In this document: in pieces, positions 24,801-32,524 of the stretch
Position numbering within the stretch: position 1 is the first letter of the stretch
Layout of the letters: the number at the start of each line of letters is the position of its first letter
DNA from: Sorangium cellulosum So ce56
Lineage (GTDB): Bacteria; Myxococcota_A; Polyangia; Polyangiales; Polyangiaceae
Direction of reading: 5' to 3'
Assembly: GCF_000067165.1 (NCBI RefSeq)
Contig: NC_010162.1
Coordinates: forward strand, 4,236,501-4,300,500
DNA length: 64,000 nucleotides
Made by a program: the position numbers and the translations under genes
The notes under the pieces: model-generated
Seen by the model: the letters and a program-made list of their open reading frames with translations, nothing else
What the model was told of the DNA's origin: nothing
Database searches by the model: none

Positions 24801-26680
24801 AGCGCACCGACAAGGATGGTCGGCTGCGGATGCGCGTCCCGCTCGGCGACGTCGAGACGACCTTCCGGCTCGTCTTCGTCGGCGTGCCGGACGGCGCCAC
24901 GCCGGCCACGACCACGCTCGACGTGCCCACCGCGCAGCCGCTCTCGGCGCGCGTGGAGGCGGGCGCCGCGTGGGTCGAGGGCGACGAGGTCGACGTGGAG
25001 ATCTCGGTCCGGAACCGCTCATCGAGGCCGCTCCGCGCGAACGTGGAGCTCACGGCGCGCGGCGTGGCCGCGCTCGCGGACCCACGGCGCCGGGCAATGG
25101 CGGTCGACGTGCCCGCGGGGGGCGCGGCCCCGGTGCGCGCGCGGGTGCGGGCGCTGCGCGCGGGGCGGGCGGAGCTCGCGGTCGCCCTGAAGGCGCAGGG
25201 GACCCCGGGCGACACGCTCGTGCACGCGTGGGACGTGCGCCCCGCGGGCGAGCCCACCGATCTGAACATCGCCCAGGTCGTCGAGGGCGGCGCCACGGCC
25301 ACGCTGCGCATTGCGGCGGACGCGCAGCGCTACCAGCCCACCGGCCGCCCGCGGCTCGTCGTCGAGCGCGGCCTTGCGGGCGCGCTCACCGCGGCGCTCG
25401 AGGCGATGGATCCCGATCGGCTCTCGTCTGCCGGGGCGATGGCGGACGCGGTGGAGGTCGCGGCGCTCGTGCGCCGCTGGGCCGCCGCGCGGGGGGGCGA
25501 CGGCGCGCCGCTCGCCGCGCGCGCGGAGGACATCGGCCGCCGCGCCGTGGGCCGGCTGCTCGCGTACAAGAGCAGCAAGAAGGACCTGGCCTCCTGGCCC
25601 CCGGCGCTCAGGGCGCGCGCCTTCGCGCCCGCGTCTGTGGCGGAGGAGCTGCCGGCGATCGACGCGCGCTGCCCGCCCGAGCCCCTGCAGCCCGCGGCGG
25701 CGCTCGACGCGCTCGAGGTCGAGCCCTCGCCGGCGGGGGGCGCGGTGAATGCGTGCTGGGACGCGTTCGTCACGAGGACGCTGGACGAGGTGATCCGGAG
25801 CGGCGATCGCGTGGCGCTCGCCCGGGTCCTGCTCGCGCTCGCGGAGCGGCCGCACCGGGCGGCGCTGGCCGCGAACGTGGCGGATCGGCTGCGCGCCTGG
25901 GTGGCGCTGCTCCCGACCGGCGGCATCACCTTGCCGCCGGGCCAGGCCGAGGATCGGAGCGCGCGCGCGGTGGTCTACGCGGCGCTCCTCCGCGCCGCCG
26001 GGCTCGGCCGGAGCGCGGCGCCGCCCGCGAGGCTCCTCGGCTGGGTGGGCGTGCAGCGCGACGTGCGCGGCGGCTACGGCGCGCCGGCCAGCACGCGCGC
26101 GGTGGTGCGCGCGCTCCTGGCCCACGGGGGCGAGGGCCGAGGGGCGGCGCGGGTCACGGTCACGTCGGGCGGCGTGCGCCGCGACGTGGAGGTCGGGCCG
26201 TCGGGGCGGCTCGTGGTGCCGCTCGACGCGGGCGCGACGGAGGCGTCGGTCGAGGCAGCGGGGCCCGCGGTCGTGGCGCGCCTGGAGCGCCCGGCGCTAC
26301 GGCGGTGGAGCCGGCCGCCGGCCGCGGCGGCGAGCCCCGTGCAGGTGGAGATCTCCTGGCCGAAGCGCCCGCGCGCGGGAACGACGGGCAGGCTCGCGGT
26401 CTCGCTGCGCCACACGCTGGGCCGCCCGGTCGAGGTCGACGTGCGCATCCCGCTTCCGCCAGGGGTGTCGCTGGCCGCGCCGCTCGGGGGCGTGCGGCAG
26501 GTGAACGGCGTCCTCGCGCTGCGGGCTTCCCTGGAGGCGAGCCGGCTCGCGACGCTTGTGGAGATCCCGGTGCGCTTCGCCCTCGCCGGGAAGGTGACGG
26601 CGCCCGAGGCGCAGGCCCGGGTGGCGCAGGAGGAGCTGCCGCGCGCGGTGGTCCCGGCGCGGCCGATCATCATCGAGTGA
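21860..26680 (+). CDS. alpha-2-macroglobulin-like secreted protein, no thioester
   Basis: A 1606-residue exported protein. ATG 21860 gives a clean signal peptide (MPRPFLPLAGLLLVASLGAAATSDA) and has AAGG upstream; the open frame begins earlier but only with low-complexity sequence. Several MG/Ig-like beta domains with repeated VTTDA.G.A/AGVPV strands fill residues 40-600. About residue 974 is the A2M-family segment FFWSPPQRTDKDGRLRMRVP followed by VETTFRLVFVG. I find no CxEQ thioester and no lipobox. At about residue 836 there is DPWGGTIQF and later GPDGRIGTGDDV, which look like the C-terminal motif of type II pseudopilins (GspG). A helical region, then a final beta domain (VQVEISWPKRPRAGTTG), end the protein. 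Role by family: periplasmic protease trap or surface protein; without thioester a structural role is as likely. Confidence 0.82.
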   Translation: MPRPFLPLAGLLLVASLGAAATSDAATDGRDAVARGLDLFLHAPDRGAPGATLPVQVLAFGFPTAITLRPLEAATVEATWDPEHLGKVSAVPPPVRVTTDAKGRAHLDVPIPEGPERELRLLLGVRAGDRQRTRTLIVHRLSPLQVDLHVPDTRVVPGSAMSAWITVQSQASGQPAPRVPVEVSLLEGGVARHTAVVTTDAAGVAMTRVPVPWIDEPGWRWILRARARSAAGASSNAAEISLSPREETPGAPQMLAEWSEQDLRAGDRASYVIRIRDGAGQPVAGLPVRTWTGPKGTSPPEDKATWEKLTTPARTDAAGEVRGAAVAPTTVVQGAGTTLRVVARATFEGHELEREATVSVESPTSEAALLPEAGAIVPGVAQRMLLRVRDARRKPVQGTFTVEGDGLQAAVTTDAYGEAEVTWDAPVELGAFRNVGPCAGGVAAAVRVRPSGELPALASRREPFALCVSVDRDATALLRPERLLARAGDALALHVIDAGGAGPRAGRRPQGGGAADGAGSSAADGVGWSVIVQAGNSARAASAWIAGGPEGGALGLPEGAAGVWTLSAAAPRPGAAARQAGGAVLVTPRVLPRLEARITGGRAAPRGAVDVDLALTDGGGRGLPGTVAAVVVDLHGGGSAGGLAALDTRARLCQGMVEPERCGAFLQGDPALDPLRRAELGARAREAIAPANDPAGSARAALDEAFGQVLRSLEGAVFEATGDPERLRDVRRRGPGGAYAWNPELMTLVTAAMDAPPETPGGEPLSLADLLAVDPQVTFDHVARRVTRLKLFRILAAARAFRRERLLDADEPALRDPNALLRRLVRDAQLEESLLLDPWGGTIQFTPTTAPPAPFLTVRRGFALHAPGPDGRIGTGDDVRDPFERVLRSGTPYARAVGEDRLVDAKFDMEVGDATVSAWESLLEEFTGTSLGEGIGLGGLGLSGVGSGSGGGFGSGHGRLGGSHRTSFGAPRGVFFWSPPQRTDKDGRLRMRVPLGDVETTFRLVFVGVPDGATPATTTLDVPTAQPLSARVEAGAAWVEGDEVDVEISVRNRSSRPLRANVELTARGVAALADPRRRAMAVDVPAGGAAPVRARVRALRAGRAELAVALKAQGTPGDTLVHAWDVRPAGEPTDLNIAQVVEGGATATLRIAADAQRYQPTGRPRLVVERGLAGALTAALEAMDPDRLSSAGAMADAVEVAALVRRWAAARGGDGAPLAARAEDIGRRAVGRLLAYKSSKKDLASWPPALRARAFAPASVAEELPAIDARCPPEPLQPAAALDALEVEPSPAGGAVNACWDAFVTRTLDEVIRSGDRVALARVLLALAERPHRAALAANVADRLRAWVALLPTGGITLPPGQAEDRSARAVVYAALLRAAGLGRSAAPPARLLGWVGVQRDVRGGYGAPASTRAVVRALLAHGGEGRGAARVTVTSGGVRRDVEVGPSGRLVVPLDAGATEASVEAAGPAVVARLERPALRRWSRPPAAAASPVQVEISWPKRPRAGTTGRLAVSLRHTLGRPVEVDVRIPLPPGVSLAAPLGGVRQVNGVLALRASLEASRLATLVEIPVRFALAGKVTAPEAQARVAQEELPRAVVPARPIIIE

Positions 26681-26992
26681 TCGGCGCTTTCGGATACCGG
26701 TTCACTCTCAGGCCGCACCGACGCAGGGGCACACGGGCGCACACGGCTGAAGTCGTGTTCGATACCCGGCCATAGGGGTTCATTTATACGCATCGATCGA
26801 GGGCACGGCTTCGGCGCGCCCGAAGGCTGTGGAGTAGAGGCGGCCCCTTCAATGCATGATCGGTTGTTGATAGTAGCGTCGCTTTTCCAGTGAGGCGGCG
26901 CCATTGAAGGCGAAGCGTTCGACCAAGAGAGCACCTCGACACAAACTCGGATCGCCGCGCGCGCGGCCTCCTTCCGTGCCACGATCCCGGCC
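26681..26992. other. intergenic region without recognised gene
   Basis: About 310 bp between two plus-strand genes. It is less GC-rich than its surroundings, with an AT-rich patch (TTCATTTATACGCATCG, about 26780-26796) that could contain promoter elements. On the minus strand a short frame (about 26850-26950, LLVERFAFNGAASLEKRRYY) looks gene-like in composition, but I cannot identify it and it has no length. No tRNA-like cloverleaf or strong hairpin seen. Confidence 0.5.
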
Positions 26993-27796
26993 GTGAGCCC
27001 GCGATGTACGCTCTTCCAGCTGCTCCTCCTCGCCGCCTGCGGAGGCCCCCAGCTGCCCTCGCCCGCCGCCGTCGCGGGCGCCGCCGAGGCACCGCCGCCG
27101 AGGTGCGTGCTGCCCGGCGCGCCGACGGTGGTGCATCGCGAGGGCAACGCGGTGTTGCAGGTATGGGAGGTGCCGGCCGCTCCGGTGCTGTTCGAGGAGG
27201 TGCTTCCGAGCGCGCCCGGGTACCTGGCGTATCGTGAGGCGATCGCGGCGGCCGGCGGTGACCTCGAGCGTCCGGTCGCCGATTCTCCCCAGCCGCGCGA
27301 CGACGCCGAGCGCGAGCTATGGCGCCGCGAGGACGAGAACGCCGCGCTGATGTACGGCGACGCAGGTCGCGTCCGGCCTATCCGCTGCCTCGAGGCAGCC
27401 CTGTTCGCGGCCCAGGACGCGCGCTATTCGGAGCTCACTCAGCCCACCGAGTTCATCGCGTCGATCCTGCGCCGCGAGGTCGGCGGCCGGCCCCAGCTCA
27501 AGATTTACTTCGGGGCGAGCGACTCGATGTTCCCGCCCAAGGCGTTCTATGGCTTCGACGAGGTCCGCCGCGACGTGGCCGCCGGCTGGGAGTATTGGGT
27601 CGTCCTCCACAACCACACCGTGCGTACTCTTAACGGCAAGCCCGCCCTCGGCGTGCCCGCGCCGAGCACCAGCGACGTGCCGCTCTTCCGCGGGCTCGTC
27701 AAGGAGTCGGGGCTGCGCGCGGTGTGGGTCACGAATGGCTTCTACACCGGCGAGGCTACGGCCCAAGATCTCGCCCGCTACCGCACCCGCGATTGA
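26993..27796 (+). CDS. lipoprotein with JAMM/MPN-like metal-binding motif
   Basis: A 267-residue protein from GTG 26993. The signal MSPRCTLFQLLLLAAC ends with a lipidated C16. The mature part is unfamiliar until the C-terminal third, where LHNHTV, then 14 residues, then STSDVPLF matches the H-x-H-...-S-x-x-D pattern of JAMM metalloproteases. TEFIASILRRE about 65 residues earlier could supply the Glu. The loop between HxH and SxxD is longer than in typical JAB proteins. If real, this would be an extracytoplasmic JAMM-type isopeptidase or peptidase. Context gives no help: it lies between the macroglobulin and the VgrG block. No obvious ribosome-binding site. Confidence 0.65.
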   Translation: MSPRCTLFQLLLLAACGGPQLPSPAAVAGAAEAPPPRCVLPGAPTVVHREGNAVLQVWEVPAAPVLFEEVLPSAPGYLAYREAIAAAGGDLERPVADSPQPRDDAERELWRREDENAALMYGDAGRVRPIRCLEAALFAAQDARYSELTQPTEFIASILRREVGGRPQLKIYFGASDSMFPPKAFYGFDEVRRDVAAGWEYWVVLHNHTVRTLNGKPALGVPAPSTSDVPLFRGLVKESGLRAVWVTNGFYTGEATAQDLARYRTRD

Positions 27797-27962
27797 CGGT
27801 CAGCGCATAGCTTGCGCAAGGGTGAAGGTCGCTTCGGAAGGAGCGGCCCGTGCACGCGCCGCCCCGAGGTCCGCACGAGCCGCCCCCCACGCCCCTCTCC
27901 CCGCGTCGGCCCCGCGTCGCGTTCCGGCGCCGGGGCTTGGCGCCGTCCGCCGATCGCCTACC

Positions 27963-30197
27963 ATGCCCCCAATGGCCGCTACCTTCGCCACCTTCTCCCT
28001 GGAGGGCGACAAGCTCCCCGCGGACGTCGCCGTGACCCGCTTCGAGGCCGTCGAGGCGATCTCCACCCCCTACACGGTCGAGGTGCGCTTCGCGACGCTG
28101 GACACGTCGTTCCGGGTCGAGGACTGCCTGCGCAGCCGCCTCTGCCTGCGCGTCGTCGACACGTCGGGCCAGGAGCGGCTGTACGACGGCATCGTGGACC
28201 GCGCCGGCTTCGCGCACATCGTGGGCGAGAGCCGCCAGTTCGACGTCCGCCTTCGGCCCGCGCTGGCCGCGCTCGCGCACCGCGAGGGGTGCCGCATCTT
28301 CCAGGAGAAGACGATCGTCCAGGTCGCGCAGTCGGTCTTCGAGGACGCCGGCTTCGGCGACAAGGTCGCGTGGCGGATCGCGAAGGAGTACGAGCCGCGC
28401 GAGTTCATCGTCCAGTACCGCGAGTCGCACCTCAACTTCGTGTCGCGGCTCCTCGAGGACAACGGCCTCTTCTATTACTTCCGGCACGAGGCCGCCGGGC
28501 ACACGATGATCATCACCGACGACCCCGCCGCCTTCGAGGTGGAAGAGGGGCTGCCGGTGAGCTTCCGCATGGCGCAGGGCGGCCTGCCCGGGAGCCTGCC
28601 GCTCTCCAAATTCACGAGGACGCGCGCGCTGCGCACGAGCCTCGTCCACCTCCGGGACCACGATTTCGAGAAGCCCGACGTGAAGCCGGAGTCCGCGCTG
28701 CCCCGCAAGGAGGCCATCGCGCTGCCCTACTTCGAGTACCCCGCCGGCTTCACGAAAGGGAGCGTGGGCTCCCGCCGCGCCGAGGCCCGCATGCGCGAGC
28801 TCTCCGCCGACGCCGACGTGTGCGAGGGCGAGAGCCGCGCGGCCGGGCTCAAGGTGGGCGAGCCGTTCGCCGTCGAGGGCGCCGCGGAGCCGTGCCTGAA
28901 CGGCGAGTTCGTGGTCACCCGCCTCGTCTCGCGCGGCAACCAGACGCTCACCGGCGGCGTGGCGAACTACGACGTCGAGAACCACTTCCGCGGCGTCCCC
29001 AAGGGCGCGCCCTTCGCGGCCGAGCGCCGCGCGCGGCGGCCGCGCATCCGCGGCATCCAGACGGCGGTCGTCACCGGGTCGAGCACCCAGGAGCAGGCGA
29101 TCCACGTCGACAAGTACGGCCGCATCAAGGTCCGCTTCTTCTGGGACCGGCAGGGCCAGCAGGACCACACCTCGAGCTGCTGGCTGCGCGTCTCGCAGAT
29201 CGCGATGGGCGGCTCGATGATCCTGCCCCGCGTCGGCTGGGAGGTCTCGGTCGCGTTCCTCGACGGCGACCCGGACCGGCCGCTCGTGCTCGGGCGCACG
29301 TACAACGCGGAGAAGACGCCGCCCGACGCGCTCCCCGCCGCCAAGGCGTCCGGCACGCTGAAGAGCATGTCGTCGCCCGGCGCGGGCGGTCACAACCAGA
29401 TCGGCATGTCCGACACCGCGGGGAGCCAGGGGTTCGGAATCCACGCCCAGAAGGACCTCAACGTCATCATCAAGAACGACAAGGTCGAGGAGGTCACGGT
29501 CAACGAGGAGCAGCACATCAGCGTGAACGGCTCCCGCTCGGTGAAGGTCGACGACTCGACCTCCGTCGCCGGCAATCAATCGCTCGACGTCGGCGCGGTG
29601 CTCTCGCACAAGATCACCGGCAACCAGAGCATCTCGATCGGCGGCAACGACACGACCAACGCGATCAGCAACCACGTCGAGAAGGTCACCGGCAACCGCT
29701 CCTACACGGTGAGCGGCAACCAGATCACGATCTCGAACGGCGTCAGGCACTCCATCACAGGGGACATGAGCCGCAAGGTCGGCGCGCTGCAGCTCTCCGG
29801 CAGCCTGGGCTCGATCAACGACAACGTCCTCGGCGGGATGACGGAGACGGTGGGCGCCGTGAAGGCGCAGATCATCAACGGCAGCCACGGAGAGCAGATC
29901 ACGGCCAACAAGGACCAGACCTCGCTGGCGGCGGAGCTCCACCTCACGAAGGGCTCCCTCTCCCACGTGGCGCTCGGCGTCACCAACATGGTCGGCGGCC
30001 TCCATTACCAGAAGCTGGACGGCGATCTCGTGGTGCAGGCGCCGCTCATCACCCTCCTCGGCGCCGTCGGCGTCTTCAAGGGCGGCGGCAGCGAGCTCAA
30101 GCTCGGCGGCGGGCCCGTCGTGATCAAGGGGTCGAAGATCGCGGTCAAGGGCGCGCTCGTCGTCAAGATGGGCGCGTCGATGAAGCTCGGATCGTGA
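27963..30197 (+). CDS. vgrG: type VI secretion spike protein VgrG (first of three)
   Basis: A 744-residue VgrG. Residues about 1-370 are the gp27-like hub (FRVEDCLRSRLCLRVVD, GCRIFQEKTIVQVAQSVFEDAG, FIVQYRESHLNFVSRLLEDNGLFYYF). Residues about 375-470 are the gp5 OB-fold (IHVDKYGRIKVRFFWDRQG, WLRVSQIAMGGSMILPRVGWEV, DPDRPLVLGRTYN). A needle-forming repeat region (GNQSLDVG, GNQSISIGGN, GNRSYTVSGNQ) follows. There is no C-terminal enzymatic domain, so it serves as spike/carrier. ATG at 27963 or 27972 (MAATFATFSLEG). The gene begins a co-directional run of six genes to 43203. Confidence 0.95.
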   Translation: MPPMAATFATFSLEGDKLPADVAVTRFEAVEAISTPYTVEVRFATLDTSFRVEDCLRSRLCLRVVDTSGQERLYDGIVDRAGFAHIVGESRQFDVRLRPALAALAHREGCRIFQEKTIVQVAQSVFEDAGFGDKVAWRIAKEYEPREFIVQYRESHLNFVSRLLEDNGLFYYFRHEAAGHTMIITDDPAAFEVEEGLPVSFRMAQGGLPGSLPLSKFTRTRALRTSLVHLRDHDFEKPDVKPESALPRKEAIALPYFEYPAGFTKGSVGSRRAEARMRELSADADVCEGESRAAGLKVGEPFAVEGAAEPCLNGEFVVTRLVSRGNQTLTGGVANYDVENHFRGVPKGAPFAAERRARRPRIRGIQTAVVTGSSTQEQAIHVDKYGRIKVRFFWDRQGQQDHTSSCWLRVSQIAMGGSMILPRVGWEVSVAFLDGDPDRPLVLGRTYNAEKTPPDALPAAKASGTLKSMSSPGAGGHNQIGMSDTAGSQGFGIHAQKDLNVIIKNDKVEEVTVNEEQHISVNGSRSVKVDDSTSVAGNQSLDVGAVLSHKITGNQSISIGGNDTTNAISNHVEKVTGNRSYTVSGNQITISNGVRHSITGDMSRKVGALQLSGSLGSINDNVLGGMTETVGAVKAQIINGSHGEQITANKDQTSLAAELHLTKGSLSHVALGVTNMVGGLHYQKLDGDLVVQAPLITLLGAVGVFKGGGSELKLGGGPVVIKGSKIAVKGALVVKMGASMKLGS

Positions 30198-30237
30198 GGG
30201 CCCATGAGCGCTGGTGACGTGAAGAGAGAGGTGAAGA

Positions 30238-32511
30238 GTGGCTGATCATCATGTCCTCGCGATCCCCTCCCTCAGCGTGGAGGGCAAGATCTACCGGGTG
30301 CTGCGCTTCGAGCTCACGGAGCAGCTCTCGGAGCTCACCCGCCTCGAGTGCGAGCTGCTCGACGACGAGGCGGCGCTGCCGAGGCCGAAAGAGGTCCTCG
30401 GCAAGCGCGCTGTGTTCACGCTGTCGCGCAGCGATGACACGCAGACGCGCTCTTTCGCCGGGACCATCGTCCTCGCCGAGCTCGTGCCCGACCCCGACGA
30501 CGTGCCCACGCTGCGGATCGAGGTCGCGCCGGCGCTCTGGAACCTCGGGCAGCGCTCCGACTGCCGGATCTTCCAGGACAAGAGCGCTGTCGACATCGTG
30601 AAGGAGGTCCTCGAGGGCGCGGGCGTGCCCGCGGGCCAGCAGGACTGGCGCGTGACAGAGCCTCACCCGACGCGGGTCTACACGGTCCAGTACCGCGAGC
30701 GGGATCTCGATTTCGTGCACCGCCTCCTCGCCGAGGAGGGGATCTACTTCGCGATCCACATGAAGGACGAAGAGGACGTCATCGTCTTCGGCGACTCGCC
30801 GACCGGCCTCGAGGACATCGAGGGCGCGACGTCGCTGCCGTTCTTCCAGGACTTCGGCGTCGAGGGCTTCGGGGATCGCGTCGTCCGCCTCTCGCGGGAG
30901 GTCTCCGTGCGGAGCGACAAGGTGTTCGTCCGCGACTACGACCCGGAGAAGCCCTCGACGAAGCCGGAGGCGTCGGCCGAGGGGAGCGATCCCGGGGAGC
31001 ACGTGCTCGAGATCTACGAGCACCCGGCGCGCACCGCCGACGCGAGCGTCGCGGAGCGGCTCGCCAAGGTGCTGCTCGACTCGGTGCAGGCGGAGCGCGA
31101 CGTCGTGCGCGGCGAGAGCGGCTCGCTCGCGCTGCTCCCGGGCCGGCGCTTCTCGGTCGACGGCCACCCCTACGACCCGCTCAACCAGGAGTACCTCGTG
31201 GTCCGCGCGCGCATCGCCGGCAGCCGGCCGCGGAACTTCGAGCTCTCCGGCCGCGGGGGCGCGGAGGACGGCGCGCGCGACCTCCGGTCGAGCTGCGAGT
31301 TCTGGGGCGTGCCGACCGGGACGACGCGCTACCGACCCCCGCGGCGCGCCCGCGAGCAGGTGATCCCGGGCGCGCAGACCGCGATGACCACCGGGCCCTC
31401 GGGGCAGGAGATCCACACCGACGCGAGCGGGCAGGTGAAGGTCTCCTTCCACTGGGATCGCTCCGGAAAGAAGGACGACACCTCGAGCCGCTGGATCCGC
31501 ACGAGCCAGGTGCCGGCGGGCGGATCCATGCTGCTGCCGCGCGTCGGGTGGGAGGTCACCGTGCGCCACGTCGAGGGCGACGCGGACCGGCCGTTCGTGA
31601 TGGGCCGCATGTACAACGCGCTCACGCCGCCGCCCTACGCGCTCCCGAAGGAGGCCGGGAAGAGCTCCCTCCAGACCGCGACGACGCCGGGCGGGGGCAG
31701 CACCAACGAGCTCCGGATGTCGGACACGAAGGGCGGCGAGGAGATGTTCATCAACGCCTCGAAGGACATGTCCACCGAGGTGAAGAACAACGCCACCGAG
31801 TCGATCGGCAACAACCACAAGAAGAAGATCGGCGCGGACCAGACGACGAACGTCACGGACAGCATGACGACCAGCATCGGGTCGAACCAGACGCTCTCGG
31901 TCTCGGGCAACCAGTCGATGAAGATCGAGACCTTCCACGTCGACGACGTGGGCGGCGATCACTCGCTCTCGATCGGCGGGAACCGCGACATGAAGATCGG
32001 CGGGGATCACAAGCGCGACGTCACCGGCAACAGCTCGCTCACGGTGTCCGGCAACCAGATCGATCTCGTGGTCGGCTCGGTCACGGATCAGACCCTGGCC
32101 GGCTTCAACCACGAGGTCGGCGCGGCGCTCGTCGAGCTCGCGCTGGGGCACCGCTCCGTGACGGTCCAGGGCGACCGGAGCGAGACGGCCACCGGCGCGA
32201 AGGTGATCGCGGTCAAGTCGGGCCGCGGCGTCCAGGTCGGCGGATCGATGAACGTGAAGGTCGGCGGCGCGATCGTCAACGTGGCGAACGGGAACCGCGT
32301 GGAGAGCTCGCTGGGCACGTACACCGAGCTCGCGGGGGGCGCGCAGCTCGTCAAGGCGAACAACGCCGTCTTCGAGGCGACCGGCGCGCTCACGCTGGTC
32401 ATGGGCGCGTCGATCCTCTCGCTGACGCCCGCGAGCGTCGCGATCATCGGCGTCTCCGCGAAGCTCGACGGCGACGTCTCCGACACCGCCGCGCTGGTGC
32501 TCGACAACTGA
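30238..32511 (+). CDS. vgrG: type VI secretion spike protein VgrG (second of three)
   Basis: A 757-residue VgrG starting at GTG 30238, 40 bp after the first, with GAGAGAGG upstream. Hub domain: RVLRFELTEQLSELTRLECELL, CRIFQDKSAVDIVKEVLEGAGV, VQYRERDLDFVHRLLAEEGIYF. OB-fold at about 388-470: IHTDASGQVKVSFHWDRSG, SRWIRTSQVPAGGSMLLPRVGWEV, DADRPFVMGRMYN. The needle repeats (GNQTLSVSGNQSMKI-like) are similar in layout to the first, but the hub has clearly diverged, so this is not a recent tandem copy. No toxin extension. Confidence 0.95.
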   Translation: MADHHVLAIPSLSVEGKIYRVLRFELTEQLSELTRLECELLDDEAALPRPKEVLGKRAVFTLSRSDDTQTRSFAGTIVLAELVPDPDDVPTLRIEVAPALWNLGQRSDCRIFQDKSAVDIVKEVLEGAGVPAGQQDWRVTEPHPTRVYTVQYRERDLDFVHRLLAEEGIYFAIHMKDEEDVIVFGDSPTGLEDIEGATSLPFFQDFGVEGFGDRVVRLSREVSVRSDKVFVRDYDPEKPSTKPEASAEGSDPGEHVLEIYEHPARTADASVAERLAKVLLDSVQAERDVVRGESGSLALLPGRRFSVDGHPYDPLNQEYLVVRARIAGSRPRNFELSGRGGAEDGARDLRSSCEFWGVPTGTTRYRPPRRAREQVIPGAQTAMTTGPSGQEIHTDASGQVKVSFHWDRSGKKDDTSSRWIRTSQVPAGGSMLLPRVGWEVTVRHVEGDADRPFVMGRMYNALTPPPYALPKEAGKSSLQTATTPGGGSTNELRMSDTKGGEEMFINASKDMSTEVKNNATESIGNNHKKKIGADQTTNVTDSMTTSIGSNQTLSVSGNQSMKIETFHVDDVGGDHSLSIGGNRDMKIGGDHKRDVTGNSSLTVSGNQIDLVVGSVTDQTLAGFNHEVGAALVELALGHRSVTVQGDRSETATGAKVIAVKSGRGVQVGGSMNVKVGGAIVNVANGNRVESSLGTYTELAGGAQLVKANNAVFEATGALTLVMGASILSLTPASVAIIGVSAKLDGDVSDTAALVLDN

Positions 32512-32524
32512 GGAGGAGGCGAAC

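Noticed and set aside
21860..26680. Thioester-containing (active trap) alpha-2-macroglobulin.
   Set aside because: No CxEQ motif in the sequence; the few Cys present are in other contexts, so a covalent-trap mechanism is not supported.
26784..27136. Short minus-strand frames in the gap before the JAMM-like lipoprotein.
   Set aside because: They extend antisense into the lipoprotein gene, have no identifiable product, and the most gene-like part is only about 30 residues.
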